Positions 9,893 through 19,152 of a stretch of 64,000 nt of DNA are shown here, in pieces. The stretch is from Thecamonas trahens ATCC 50062 (Eukaryota > Apusozoa > Apusomonadida > Apusomonadidae): assembly GCF_000142905.1 (NCBI RefSeq), contig NW_013657670.1, positions 1-64,000 of the forward strand, given 5' to 3'. Made by a program: the position numbers and the translations under genes. The notes under the pieces were generated by a model, which saw only the letters and a list, made by a program, of their open reading frames with translations, ran no database searches and was not told the origin of the DNA. Position 1 is the first letter of the stretch; each line of letters begins with the position of its first letter.

Positions 9893-11130
9893 ATGGCCAG
9901 CTCACTAGATGAGTACGACATCTCCCAGGTCGAGGGTAACACACCGTTGTCGAATGCTCAACGAGGAGTACGCACTGCCCTGCTCCTCCCCACATCCCTG
10001 ACTTGCCCTCTCCTCGCCCGCCGACAGCACACTCACACGTTGCCGTCTCGCAGATGGTTGCCACTCTCTCCGAGTACTGCAAGGACAAGGGCATGGATTT
10101 TATGCTCGAGCGCCCCTCGGACGTGCGGCTTGTACTGGAGAACCATGCCTGCAATTGGGACCTTGAGCTGGCCAAGGAGCACGTTGAGAAGCTCGACGGG
10201 TGGAACGCTGACGTTGCGCCCGGCGACATCCTCCTCGACGACGTCGCTCCCGAGCTGGAGCAGAACAAGGTGTATTGGGCCGGAACCGATGTCCACGGCC
10301 ACCCCACTCTTTGGTTCCTCCTCCGCAACCACCGCCCCAATCCCGATGGTCCGGACCGCGACGTCCGCGCCGTCATCTTTATGCTGCACCAGGGCCTGCA
10401 ACGGATGCGGCTCCCGGTCGAGAAGTTTAACCTTGTCTTTGACCTCTCCAATGCCGCCCGTGCCAACCAAGACCTCACCTTTTTCAAGCGCGTCATCTCT
10501 GCTGTCGGCTCGGCCTGGCCGGGCCGGTCCTTTAAGATCTTCATCCTCTCGCCGGGCTTCTTCACCCGCATGATCTGGAACGTCGTCAAGCCGTTTCTCC
10601 CGGCCCGCACCCTCGAGCGCATCAAGTTTGTCAAGAACCCGGACCCGGCGCTCCAGCACTGGTTTGCGCCGGACCAGCTCCTTGCCCGCTATGGAGGCTC
10701 AGTAACGAATGTCTACGACTACACCACCGCCGCCGCCACAGACTTTCCCATCGGGCTCGACCTCTCCCCGCCGCCGGCATCGCCCAAGCTCGCAGCACGC
10801 GCACCAGCGCTCGCCGTCTCGCCGTCAAATGCCTCGACATGTCTCTCGGACTGGACCGACGACTCGTGTGAGCCGCAGTCCGAGTACGACGAGCCAAGCT
10901 CGTACTCGCCGTCGCCTCCGGCCGAGCACCGCCACAGCCCCACCGCGCACGACCTCGCCGTCTCGCGCCGCCTCGAGCGCCTTGCCCACGCTACTGACAA
11001 CTCGTCGCGGGCGCTTGATGAAGCCGAGACTGAGCTTGCCGCGGTCCGCAAACGCCTGGCCGACTTTGAGCGGACCCTCGACGAGCGCGAGTCCCGGGCG
11101 GCGGACGGTGGATGCTGCTCGCTCATGTGA
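9893..11130 (+). CDS. CRAL-TRIO (Sec14-like) domain protein with CaaX-like C terminus
   Basis: Two exons are inferred: 9893-9967 and 10054-11130, with an 86-bp intron that starts GTACGC and ends CGCAG, joined in phase 0. Exon 1 encodes a short N terminus (MASSLDEYD...). Exon 2 contains a CRAL-TRIO N-like helical part (DVRLVLENHACNWDLELAKEHVEKL) and a lipid-binding CRAL-TRIO domain (about residues 75-250: VYWAGTDVHGHPTLWF, FNLVFDLSNAA, FKIFILSPGFF, RIKFVKNPD). Such domains bind and transfer small hydrophobic ligands, often phosphoinositides. A Ser/Pro-rich linker and a short coiled coil follow. The last residues are GGCCSLM, where CSLM fits a CaaX prenylation box next to a second Cys that could be palmitoylated, so membrane anchoring is inferred. 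Confidence 0.85.
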
Positions 11131-11163
11131 TGCTCGCACAACACTATGCCATGCCTGTTTTAC

Positions 11164-12597
11164 TCACCGAGCTCCGCACCACGCCGCAAGCCGGTCCATG
11201 CCACGGACAACCTTGGGTGCCACAGCCGCCACGTCGACGTGCCCGGTTGCGGCGTATGCGTCAAGAGCGGCGGCGCCGTCAAAGTCAACAAACGCGAGCC
11301 GGAGCGAGAGCTCGTCGTGTGGGACAGAGAACGGCGCACCAGGCAGCATGGCGACGCCCGTCTCGGCCAGGATGGTGTGCGCGAGCTCGACATTGGTCGA
11401 GATGCCCTTGGCGTCAGCGAGCCACTCGCCGTGCGCGTCGTTGAACGACGGGAAGACGTAAAAGCCGCCATCAGGCTTCGGCGTCGCCATACCGGCCGCG
11501 TTGGCAGCGTCGGCCACGTAGCCGCCGACCGCCTTGAGCACCGCCCGCGAGCCCTCGAGGTACGCTGCCAGCGGCTCGGACGCCTCGCCTGGGTACGCCG
11601 CTGTCGCCGCGTACTGGATCGGCGCCGACGTCGCCGAAAACGTCTCCGACGCCACCACATGCATGGCATCGCGGAGCCACCGGAGCTCGCGCGGGAAGCA
11701 AAAGTGGCCCAGTCGCCACCCGCCGGCGCCCGCCCACTTGGACAGTCCGTCCGAGACAATGGTGCCCTCCGGGTACGCGCTCGCCAGCGACGCGTGCTGC
11801 CCGGTGTGGTGGACCTTGCCGTAGATCTCGTCCGCAAGCACAATGACGTTGTGCTTGCGGAAGACGCCCGCGAGCGCTTCCAGCTCGCTTGCCGAGTACG
11901 AGAGCCCCGTCGGGTTCGACGGGTAGTTGAGGATGAGGACCGAGGCGCGGGAGTCGGTCCCGGGCTTGCCCACAAAGTGCGCCTCGGCCACCTCGGGCGT
12001 CAGCTTCCACCCGTCAGCCCGTGCCGTCGGCACCACATCGATCGCCCGCCCAGCAATGAGACTCTGCGGAAGGTACGAGACCCACGACGCCGCCGGAATG
12101 CTGATGGTGCCCTCGATGGCTACCTGGAGATTGAACAGCAGCTCCTTCGATCCCGGGCCGACCATGATGTCCTCGGCTGCCACCGGGCGCCCGATCCGCC
12201 CGGCCATCTCGCTTGCCACGCAGGCTTGCAGTGCTGCCAGGCCCTGCACCGCCTCGTAGTCCTTCTGCGCCGCGTGCCGCTGCAGAGCCTCCACAAGCTC
12301 GCCCGGCACCGGAAACGGCGACTGGCCAAAGCCAAACCGGACCACATCCTCGCCGGCCGCCACCTTGGCCGCGCTCAGCTCGTTGATCGCCAACGTCGGC
12401 GACTTGCCCAGCCCCTGCACAGCCTTGGCAATCGGAAAGTTTGCACTCGACGTCCCGCTGCCCGCCGCCACCCCCATCAGCGCCGCATGCTCGGCCGAGC
12501 CAGCCTCTGACGCGTAGCCGCGACAGACAGCCCCCGCCACCGTGGTCGCCACAACTCCAGCATGCACGCCACGTCCAAGTCCACCAATGCGCAGCAT
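11164..12597 (-). CDS. Class I/II PLP aminotransferase, probably mitochondrial
   Basis: The product is 477 residues with fold-type I aminotransferase features: a substrate-domain stretch (VRFGFGQSPFPVP), SWVSYLP, LNYPSNPTGLSYS (the conserved NPTG), LADEIYGKV (Asp pairing with the PLP pyridine nitrogen) and SDGLSKWAGAGGWRLGH with the Schiff-base Lys at 287. Length is usual for the family plus an N-terminal extension. The first 45 residues (MLRIGGLGRGVHAG...) are Arg/Ala-rich and free of acidic residues until about 31, fitting a mitochondrial transit peptide. Substrate cannot be told from sequence; aspartate/aromatic-type aminotransferases are the closest impression. It converges with the CRAL-TRIO gene, 34 bp away. 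Confidence 0.9.
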   Translation of the reverse strand: MLRIGGLGRGVHAGVVATTVAGAVCRGYASEAGSAEHAALMGVAAGSGTSSANFPIAKAVQGLGKSPTLAINELSAAKVAAGEDVVRFGFGQSPFPVPGELVEALQRHAAQKDYEAVQGLAALQACVASEMAGRIGRPVAAEDIMVGPGSKELLFNLQVAIEGTISIPAASWVSYLPQSLIAGRAIDVVPTARADGWKLTPEVAEAHFVGKPGTDSRASVLILNYPSNPTGLSYSASELEALAGVFRKHNVIVLADEIYGKVHHTGQHASLASAYPEGTIVSDGLSKWAGAGGWRLGHFCFPRELRWLRDAMHVVASETFSATSAPIQYAATAAYPGEASEPLAAYLEGSRAVLKAVGGYVADAANAAGMATPKPDGGFYVFPSFNDAHGEWLADAKGISTNVELAHTILAETGVAMLPGAPFSVPHDELSLRLAFVDFDGAAALDAYAATGHVDVAAVAPKVVRGMDRLAAWCGAR

Positions 12598-12875
12598 TTT
12601 GTTCCTCTCTCTGTGCTCTCCGTCGACAAGTATACTCCTTCAAAGCCCCGCCCTCACCGCCCAGCCCCACACAGGCATGCCCACCCATCGCCACCACCAC
12701 CACCACGGCCACCACATCACCACCACCTAGCCACGTGGACTGTCCCCCACCGTTCACAAATTTTACCACTACCACCCCCCACCCCCACCCCACACACACA
12801 AACACACACCACCACACACCACACTCCCTACATGCCCCTCCACACGCACATGCACACGTCCACACCCACCTCACC

Positions 12876-14351
12876 ATGATATACAGGGTCACGGTCTTCT
12901 CCCATGTCACCCTCGGCCCGGTCCACATGACCGACCTCTTCATCCCGCCGCACGTGGCCGACGCCGTCGAGGCCCTCTCGCACATGCTTACCTCGTCGTC
13001 GTCGTCCATCGTCTCCTCGGCCTCGCCGCGCCACCACCCGCTTGGCTCGGCTGCCGCGCACGCATGGCACGCGCCGCAGCTCCTCCCGCGAGTGGCAGAC
13101 GGCAAGTGCAAGCTCGGGTTTGGCTCGGGCGAGGCCGCCGTCGTCGTCGTCACCGCCGCGTCGGGCGCGTTCCCGGCCGAGCGCTACGCCGCGCTCCTTG
13201 CCCGGGCCATCGACTCGGACCCGTCGCTCCTCGACGACAAGCCGGCGTTCTCGGCTCGAGTCGCCTTTGAGGCACTTCCGCTCCTCTATCACCTGGTACC
13301 GCAGCTCGAGGGCGAGCTGATGCGGGTCAAGCCCGAGCACGTTGAGCTCGCCGAGCTCCTCGACCGCCACATCGACGGCGAGACCTCGCTCGGCATTGTC
13401 CTGGCCCTCGCCACGGGCCTCTGCCACCGCAACTGGCGCGGCGAGGTTGTCCCTGCGCCGCCTGCTGCCATTGTTGCCCGCTATCAGGGCATCTACACCC
13501 GCGATTCTGATGGGCCGTACACGCCGCCGCCGCGGCTTGTCGCCCTCGCCGGCGCCGTCATCATGTTCCTTGTCCGCTATTCGTGGCTCCGCACGCCCAA
13601 GCGCGCCCGCCACTCGCGCGTCCTCCCGTTTGTCCGCATCTGCTCTGCCGTCCATCCGTACGATGTCCTCCGCCCGACCGCCGTCGCCTCGGGCGCCCAG
13701 CTCGCCGCCAAGCTGGTCGCTGCCGCTGCTGAGACCTCGCCGCCGGTCACTCCCCAGGCTGCCGAGCTTGTCTACGTCCTTCTCGACGGCTTTACCCCGC
13801 TCTCGGCCGCGCAGTCGGCAGCTCCTCTCCCGACCTGGCTCACCAAAGCCATCGCCACCGCCCTCCTTCACGTCGGCCTTGTCGAGCGCGCCGTTCTCAT
13901 TCCGCACGCCATCCCGGCCCTGCTGCCGGGCAGCGAGCGGGTGCACTCACTGCGTGTGCGCGCCTCATGGCTCTCGCGCCTCTGGGCCCTTGTCTCCCAC
14001 GATGCCCGCGCCGCCAGCCAGCGTGCTCTCATCGCCCGTCTCGCCACCTTTTTCGACTCGCGCTGGGCTCTCGAACACGTGGCGCTCTTCTCGGGCGTCG
14101 ATCTGGCGACGCTCGCCCCGCTCGGCTGGGACCACGGCCTCGCGTTCGAGACCCTTGCCTGGTCCCCGTCCTCGTCGCTGTTCAAGCCCGACTACACGGC
14201 GTCGCGCCCGCTTCGCTCTCGGCCGTCGCCGGCCCGCCCGCCGCCGCGCCTGCTCGCTGGCCCTCAGCATGCCGGCGATGCCGAGGCCAGCGACGGTGCC
14301 GAGACCGAGGCCACGCCGCTCCTCGCTGCCCGGCCTTCGTTCCTCTGGTAA
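12876..14351 (+). CDS. Unknown protein, 491 residues
   Basis: The ATG at 12876 (CACCATGAT context) is preferred over upstream in-frame sequence, which is Pro/His/Thr low-complexity translation of a CCACC/CACA-rich promoter. The protein begins MIYRVTVFSHVTLGPVHMTDLF and is Ala/Leu-rich throughout, suggesting an all-helical, possibly HEAT- or TPR-like fold. A moderately hydrophobic stretch (LVALAGAVIMFLVRY, about residue 220) could be buried or membrane-associated, but no clear signal peptide is seen. The C-terminal 60 residues are Pro/Arg-rich and then acidic. I do not recognise the family. It converges with the PELP1-like gene, only 23 bp between stops. Confidence 0.7.
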   Translation: MIYRVTVFSHVTLGPVHMTDLFIPPHVADAVEALSHMLTSSSSSIVSSASPRHHPLGSAAAHAWHAPQLLPRVADGKCKLGFGSGEAAVVVVTAASGAFPAERYAALLARAIDSDPSLLDDKPAFSARVAFEALPLLYHLVPQLEGELMRVKPEHVELAELLDRHIDGETSLGIVLALATGLCHRNWRGEVVPAPPAAIVARYQGIYTRDSDGPYTPPPRLVALAGAVIMFLVRYSWLRTPKRARHSRVLPFVRICSAVHPYDVLRPTAVASGAQLAAKLVAAAAETSPPVTPQAAELVYVLLDGFTPLSAAQSAAPLPTWLTKAIATALLHVGLVERAVLIPHAIPALLPGSERVHSLRVRASWLSRLWALVSHDARAASQRALIARLATFFDSRWALEHVALFSGVDLATLAPLGWDHGLAFETLAWSPSSSLFKPDYTASRPLRSRPSPARPPPRLLAGPQHAGDAEASDGAETEATPLLAARPSFLW

Positions 14352-14374
14352 CGTTGCGGCTGTCACGGTTTCTT

Positions 14375-16960
14375 TTACGCCTCATCGTCCGACGGCGGCG
14401 CGTCGACAAGTCCAAAGTCAGAGTCAGAGTCAGAGTCGGACATGGCCGGCGCCATCGACGCCGCCACGTTGTTCACGAGCGAGTCCGGGACGACGACGCC
14501 TGTGGTGATCGCTGCCTTTGGCACGGCGTCGACGGCCGGCGCCGCCTCGTCTCTGCCAGAGCTCACAACCGCCATCGGCTTGAGGTTGAGCGCCGGGATG
14601 GGGGCGCTCGGTGCAGCTGGCGTCGCGCTCGCCACTGGAGCTGGCGCGTCCCACACCGGCTTGGCGCGCTTGGCCGGCGGCTCGGGCTGGTGGCTCTCGG
14701 CCTCGGGCGCGAGCTCCACGGGCTCGAGCTTGCGCTTCCGCGATCCAACAGCGAGCGAGGCGAGCGGGGCGGTGTTGGCGGCAGCAGCTCCGGCGGCGGC
14801 GGCGGCGGCTGCCTCGGTGTGGACTGCGTGGTCGAGCTGAGCCTGGATTTCGCCGTGGGCGGCGGCAACGATCGGGCGCGAGGTGAGGAGCGGGACGCGC
14901 GGGTGCATGAGCGAGATGGCGAGGGCACGGCCGGCAGTGGCGGCGCGGAGGACCTCGGTCGAGGTCGTCGACGCCGACGCCAAAGTAAAGGCCTGCACGG
15001 CAAAGGCGAGCGAGGGAGAGGCGACAACCCGCGGGCGCATGAGGCAGGCGGTGAGCGCCTTGACGTACCCAGTGCGCATGACGTTAGAAATCTTAGCTGC
15101 AGGCTCCAACAGTGGGCCGATGCACGCAGCCTCGAGCGCGTCGTGGGTGGCCGACGGCAGGACGCCGCGGTAGCCGAGAGCAAGAGCCTCCAGCGCGTCG
15201 GCGGCGGCGACGGCGAGCGCCTCGGCGGCGACGGTGTGGATGGTGACGTGCGAGAGGGCGTGCGCCGGGTTGGTGGACGAGGTGGCGCCGGCAGCGCCGC
15301 CGCGCTTCCGGCGGCGACCGCCACTCAGCGTCGACGCCGTGCCCGAGGTGATGGCGGCCGGGATGAGCGCGAGGTCGGCGGTGAGGGCGGTGACGGCGGC
15401 GTCCAGGAGCGACATGGCGCCGTGCGTCGAGGCCGGCGCCACAAAGGGAAGGCGGAGGCAAAAGGCGGCAAAGACGTGGTACACAGCAGCGTGGTAGCCA
15501 GGCGATGCCGAGTGTGAGCCCGGACCCCGCTTGGCCATCACCGCCGTCCGCATGGCATCCGTGAGCGCCGAGTAGCGGGCAGACATCGCACCCATGCCCG
15601 GGAGCTCGACGAGCGTGCCCAGAAAGGCCACGACCGCCAGCTGCATGTGCGGAAGGAGGAGCGCCGCCTGCGCCGACATGAGCGACGAGGAAAACATGGC
15701 AGTGGCGAGCGCAGAGACGTCGACCGAGCCGGTCGAGCTCGACCGTGAGAGCTTGCCGACGTCGACGGCGAGGACGCGCGCGATGAGGCCGATCGACGCG
15801 TCGATAGGGAGCACAACAAGGAGCGAGGCGACGGTGCCCTTGCCGGCGCCAGCCGCCGACGACTTGAGGAGCGCAGTGAGGAGGGCGCAGAGCGAAGAGA
15901 ACCGCGCCCGAAGCGCGTCGAGCTGGGTCAGCGGGTCGAGCTTGGCGAGGACGCGGGTGCGGAAGCCGGACGAGGCGTCAGCCTGGCTCTTGGCCCGCTG
16001 CCGGGCGTGCCCGCGGCCACCGCCGCTCTCCACCTCGGCCGACATCATCCCAGTCCCGTCGGGCACCCGCGGCGCCGGCGTCTCCTCGCTCCCTCCGCCG
16101 GGCACGTGGTAGCTCGGCGGGCCGCTCGGCCCGGCCCCGCGCGGCTTGCCGACCACAATGTCGAGAACGGCGTGCGCCCAGGCAAGGACCCGGCAGTACG
16201 AGCCGGACCACGCGGCGTCCGACTTGACGATGCGAGGAAGAGCGGCGAGAATGTGGACGCCAGTTTCTGCCAGCTGAGCGTCGGGTGCATCGAGGAGGGG
16301 GAGGGCCAGCGTCTCGAGGCCGGCCACAAACGGGCGGAGCGAGACGCCGAGCACGTCTACCGCCGCCGCCACCGCGTGCGCCACTGCGCTCATCAGGCTC
16401 GCCTCCTGCATCTTGGGCGAGAGAAGGGCAGTCATGAGGCCCGAGAGATGGAACGACGACGAAGACCGCGCGTCCAGATCGCCGAGCTTAGCCTTCTTGG
16501 CCGCGTGGCCCGACAGCACGTCCTTCTTGAGCTCGGGAATGGTGGCCAGGACGCGCAGCATGAGGCCGATGGCGCCGAGCGCAGCAGCGCGGACGTTCGG
16601 CTTGGCCACCACCCGCTGCGCCACCGCCGCCAGCGCCTGCAGCCAGGCCGGATACCGCGGCGCGAGCAGAGGCCGCCAATACAGGGCCCGGGCCGGCGTG
16701 AGGGCCACAATCTCGGCCAGGATGGTGTTGAGCACATCGATGCCTGCCGCAAAGACCTTGGGCAGAGTCGACGTCACCATAGCCGTCGTCGCCTTGAGCA
16801 CCTTCTCATGTCCGCTTGTCAGCTCCTCGCTTCCCGGGTTGAGCAGCTCCCACGTGGTGAGCGTCTCGATGACCACCTCGACAGCCTCGACGGCCTCGAG
16901 CGGGCTGGCCAGGTAGCTGCTCACCATGTTGAGCATCCGCCGCGGCGCTTGGCTCGCCAT
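14375..16960 (-). CDS. PELP1/Rix1-like ribosome biogenesis protein (probable)
   Basis: This 861-residue single-exon protein is mostly alpha-helical and HEAT-like. The N-terminal half carries repeats such as AAALGAIGLMLRVLATIPELK and a segment with LLDAPDAQLAETGVHILAALP, a Trp, and RVLAWAHAVLDIVVG. That last arrangement (helix, LP, charged loop with Trp, then LL..LHxLL-type helix) resembles the RIX1 domain of PELP1 and yeast Rix1, which act in 60S pre-ribosome maturation with Las1L/IPI proteins. The C terminus has basic nuclear-type clusters (SRKRKLEP, PAKRAKP) and ends in an acidic tail of alternating Ser-Asp before FGLVDAPPSDDEA, also typical of nucleolar proteins. The assignment rests on pattern, not on an invariant motif. 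Confidence 0.55.
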   Translation of the reverse strand: MASQAPRRMLNMVSSYLASPLEAVEAVEVVIETLTTWELLNPGSEELTSGHEKVLKATTAMVTSTLPKVFAAGIDVLNTILAEIVALTPARALYWRPLLAPRYPAWLQALAAVAQRVVAKPNVRAAALGAIGLMLRVLATIPELKKDVLSGHAAKKAKLGDLDARSSSSFHLSGLMTALLSPKMQEASLMSAVAHAVAAAVDVLGVSLRPFVAGLETLALPLLDAPDAQLAETGVHILAALPRIVKSDAAWSGSYCRVLAWAHAVLDIVVGKPRGAGPSGPPSYHVPGGGSEETPAPRVPDGTGMMSAEVESGGGRGHARQRAKSQADASSGFRTRVLAKLDPLTQLDALRARFSSLCALLTALLKSSAAGAGKGTVASLLVVLPIDASIGLIARVLAVDVGKLSRSSSTGSVDVSALATAMFSSSLMSAQAALLLPHMQLAVVAFLGTLVELPGMGAMSARYSALTDAMRTAVMAKRGPGSHSASPGYHAAVYHVFAAFCLRLPFVAPASTHGAMSLLDAAVTALTADLALIPAAITSGTASTLSGGRRRKRGGAAGATSSTNPAHALSHVTIHTVAAEALAVAAADALEALALGYRGVLPSATHDALEAACIGPLLEPAAKISNVMRTGYVKALTACLMRPRVVASPSLAFAVQAFTLASASTTSTEVLRAATAGRALAISLMHPRVPLLTSRPIVAAAHGEIQAQLDHAVHTEAAAAAAAGAAAANTAPLASLAVGSRKRKLEPVELAPEAESHQPEPPAKRAKPVWDAPAPVASATPAAPSAPIPALNLKPMAVVSSGRDEAAPAVDAVPKAAITTGVVVPDSLVNNVAASMAPAMSDSDSDSDFGLVDAPPSDDEA

Positions 16961-17486
16961 CTGCTCAATGTATGAAGGCTGGACAAAGTTGAGTGTGGGT
17001 GGGCTGCGCTGCGCTGGGCGGGAGAGTGTGGGGAGAGGTGGAGGGGTAGGGGTGGGGTGGTGGTGGTGGGGGGTGTGAGAGTGATGCGGAGAGATGGAGG
17101 ATGGATGGAGTAGTGGGNNNNNNNNNNNNNNNNNNNNNNNNNNNNNNNNNNNNNNNNNNNNNNNNNNNNNNNNNNNNNNNNNNNNNNNNNNNNNNNNNNN
17201 NNNNNNNNNNNNNNNNNNNNNNNNNNNNNNNNNNNNNNNNNNNNNNNNNNNNNNNNNNNNNNNNNNNNNNNNNNNNNNNNNNNNNNNNNNNNNNNNNNNN
17301 NNNNNNNNNNNNNNNNNNNNNNNGGTAGTGGGTGGGGGGGGGGGGTGGGGTGAGGGGGGGGGGGAGGCAGTTTGGGCCTACATCACACTGCTGCGATCAT
17401 CGTCACACACACACACATGCGACATCAAGGCCAGGGTCACGAGGACGACTTTACATGGAAAAGACCGCCCTTCGGGCCATCACGGC
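16961..17486. other. G-rich intergenic region containing an assembly gap
   Basis: The stretch upstream of the PELP1-like gene is strongly G-rich on the plus strand, meaning C/pyrimidine-rich on that gene's coding strand. It is interrupted by 206 Ns at 17118-17323. The flanks GTAGTGGG and GGTAGTGGGTGGGG are alike, so the gap probably hides a G-rich simple repeat that resisted assembly. A CACACACAC tract lies at 17406-17416. No gene is seen. Confidence 0.7.
17118..17323. other. Assembly gap (N run)
   Basis: The sequence is 206 consecutive Ns. Flanking bases are G-rich and repetitive, so the real length may differ from 206. Confidence 0.99.
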
Positions 17487-17939
17487 TTAGAAGTAGCCGG
17501 GGTAGCCGCCAAACTGCTGCTGCTGCGGGTAGCCGCCAAACTGCTGCTGCTGCGGGTAGCCGCCGAACGACGGGTAGCCGAACACGGGCTGCTGGGCCTC
17601 GTAGCCCGAGCCAGCCTGCTGCTGCGGGAAGCCGCCGAACTGCTGCTGCGGGAAGCCGCCAAACTGCTGCGGGAAGCCGCCAAACTGCTGCTGCTGCGGG
17701 TAGCCGCCGAACGACGGGTAGCCGAACGCGGGCTGCTGGGCCTCGTAGCCGGAGCCAGCCTGCTGCTGCGGGAAGCCAGCGCCGTAGCCGGTGCCGAAGC
17801 CAGCGCCGTAGCCGCCAAAGCCAGAGTTGAGCGGGACGCCACCCGGGCCGAGCTCGCGGACACCGACGATCGAGTAGGTGTAGCGGCCAGGGAAGTTGGC
17901 GGCCTCAGAGGTCGAGGACCTGTAGTGGTGGCACACCAT
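17487..17939 (-). CDS. Gly/Gln/Tyr/Pro-rich low-complexity protein
   Basis: The 150-residue frame starts with MVCHHYRSSTSEAANFPGRYTYSIVGVRELGPGGVPLN and then consists of imperfect repeats of GFPQQQFGG / GGYPQQQQFGG. A longer duplicated block (QAGSGYEAQQP.FGYPSFGGYPQQQQ) is present twice, and the chain ends GGYPGYF. Composition (Gly, Gln, Tyr, Phe, Pro, almost no charge) is prion-like and similar to phase-separating or scaffold proteins. The first 40 residues are normal-complexity and could be preceded by a further exon, because the frame stays open upstream. Function is not recognised. Confidence 0.6.
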   Translation of the reverse strand: MVCHHYRSSTSEAANFPGRYTYSIVGVRELGPGGVPLNSGFGGYGAGFGTGYGAGFPQQQAGSGYEAQQPAFGYPSFGGYPQQQQFGGFPQQFGGFPQQQFGGFPQQQAGSGYEAQQPVFGYPSFGGYPQQQQFGGYPQQQQFGGYPGYF

Positions 17940-18391
17940 GGCGCAGAACAAGTTGTGAGTGCTGATGATGAGCCGGAAGGGGAGGAAGGGGGGGAGGGGG
18001 GGGGGGGGGGTGGGAGGAAAAGGCGGAGGTGCGCCCGCTGTGCGACCTTTTTTTGCCGCCCGACTTGCGAGGGCGAAAAAAACCGACGCCGCTGCACAAT
18101 TCCTTCTGTTGCTCACGCCCAAGCGACCAGCATCCACCCGCAGCAGCGAGCCATGGGGGTGACAGTTGGTGATGGCAGACGCAGCGAGGTGGAAAGCGAA
18201 AACTGGAGCGGTGCAGTGCTCCAAGTGTATCCCGCGCACAGTTGGTAGGACACAAGAGATGCGGCAGGGCTGGGCGCTGCTGCTGCGGGGTGTGGGCGAT
18301 GGCTGCAGCTCCCCGCGTGGGCTTGAGGCGGAGCGGTGGCAAAAAAACGACCCATGGCGGGGGGGGAGGGGCTCCTCATTGTGCACTGCGG
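17940..18391. other. Intergenic region, G-tract
   Basis: This stretch lies between two minus-strand genes and contains a run of about 15 Gs near 17995-18010, so C-rich on the coding strand just upstream of the Q/G-rich gene. Open frames here are Ser/Arg/Pro low complexity. A further exon of the Q/G-rich gene cannot be excluded. Confidence 0.5.
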
Positions 18392-18523
18392 CTAGGCAAC
18401 GTACTTGGAGGTCTTCTTCGACGACTTCTTCGACTTCTTCGACTTCTTCGAGGACGACTTCTCGGTCTTCTCGGCCTTCTCGACCTTGGGCTCAGTGGAG
18501 GTCTTCTTCGACTTCTTCGACAT
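18392..18523 (-). CDS. Very small Lys/Ser-rich basic protein
   Basis: A 43-residue frame begins MSKKSKKTSTEPKVEKAEK, has repeated SKKSKK units, and ends KKTSKYVA. The ATG lies in a good context and about half the residues are Lys or Ser. The composition resembles histone H1-type C-terminal tails or small basic nucleic-acid-binding proteins. Coding status is inferred from the regular AAG/TCG codon use and the clean start and stop; there is no recognisable domain. It could also be the last exon of a longer gene. Confidence 0.45.
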   Translation of the reverse strand: MSKKSKKTSTEPKVEKAEKTEKSSSKKSKKSKKSSKKTSKYVA

Positions 18524-19152
18524 GGTGATGATGAAAGTGGGGTGTCTCCAACCGCCGCCGTCGCCGTCGCAACGTAACGTTTGATCAAATAAGCCCCAAA
18601 AACGGAGCCGAAACGACCACAAAGACCGAACAGCAATGGAAGCAACGTGAAGCACGTTCAATGTCAACAATCGATCACCATCGATCAACACCAACATACC
18701 ATGCAACATACAACGACATCGCATCATCACACATACACGTACACATACTCACACTCATACTCATGCATACACACACATGTACACATACACTCGAATCCAA
18801 TCATTCATTTCATCCTGCAGGCAGAATCCCACACTATGATCGACGTGACATAGGTAACACGAGCCAGCTTTTTGCTGATCATGCGTCGGTGCGGGCCACA
18901 CAAACAAGCGATAACCTCCTCGCCCCCCCCCCTCCTCCCCCTTCCCATCCCATCGCACACACATCACCATCAACCAGCTATGAGCAACAAATCTTTCCCC
19001 CAACTACCACCCATCGCGCCAATGCCCACTTCTTCCACTCCCCATAGCTCGTATCGCCTGCTCGCCGCCACTCACTCCTCCGCCCAACCGCCAACGCACC
19101 TCCCCCGCCCCCCCTCCCACGTCCCACGTCCCACTCCCACACTCGACCCACC
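18524..19152. other. Divergent intergenic region, no gene seen
   Basis: This is the promoter interval between the small basic gene and the WD40 gene. It has an AT-richer centre with CATCAC/CACATACAC repeats (18660-18800) and a C-run with CTCCTCCCCC near 18920-18945, followed by pyrimidine-rich DNA up to the ATG at 19153. Confidence 0.6.

Noticed and set aside
16961-17486. Long plus-strand frame across the N gap
   Set aside because: It is open only because Ns carry no stops and the flanks are G-rich.
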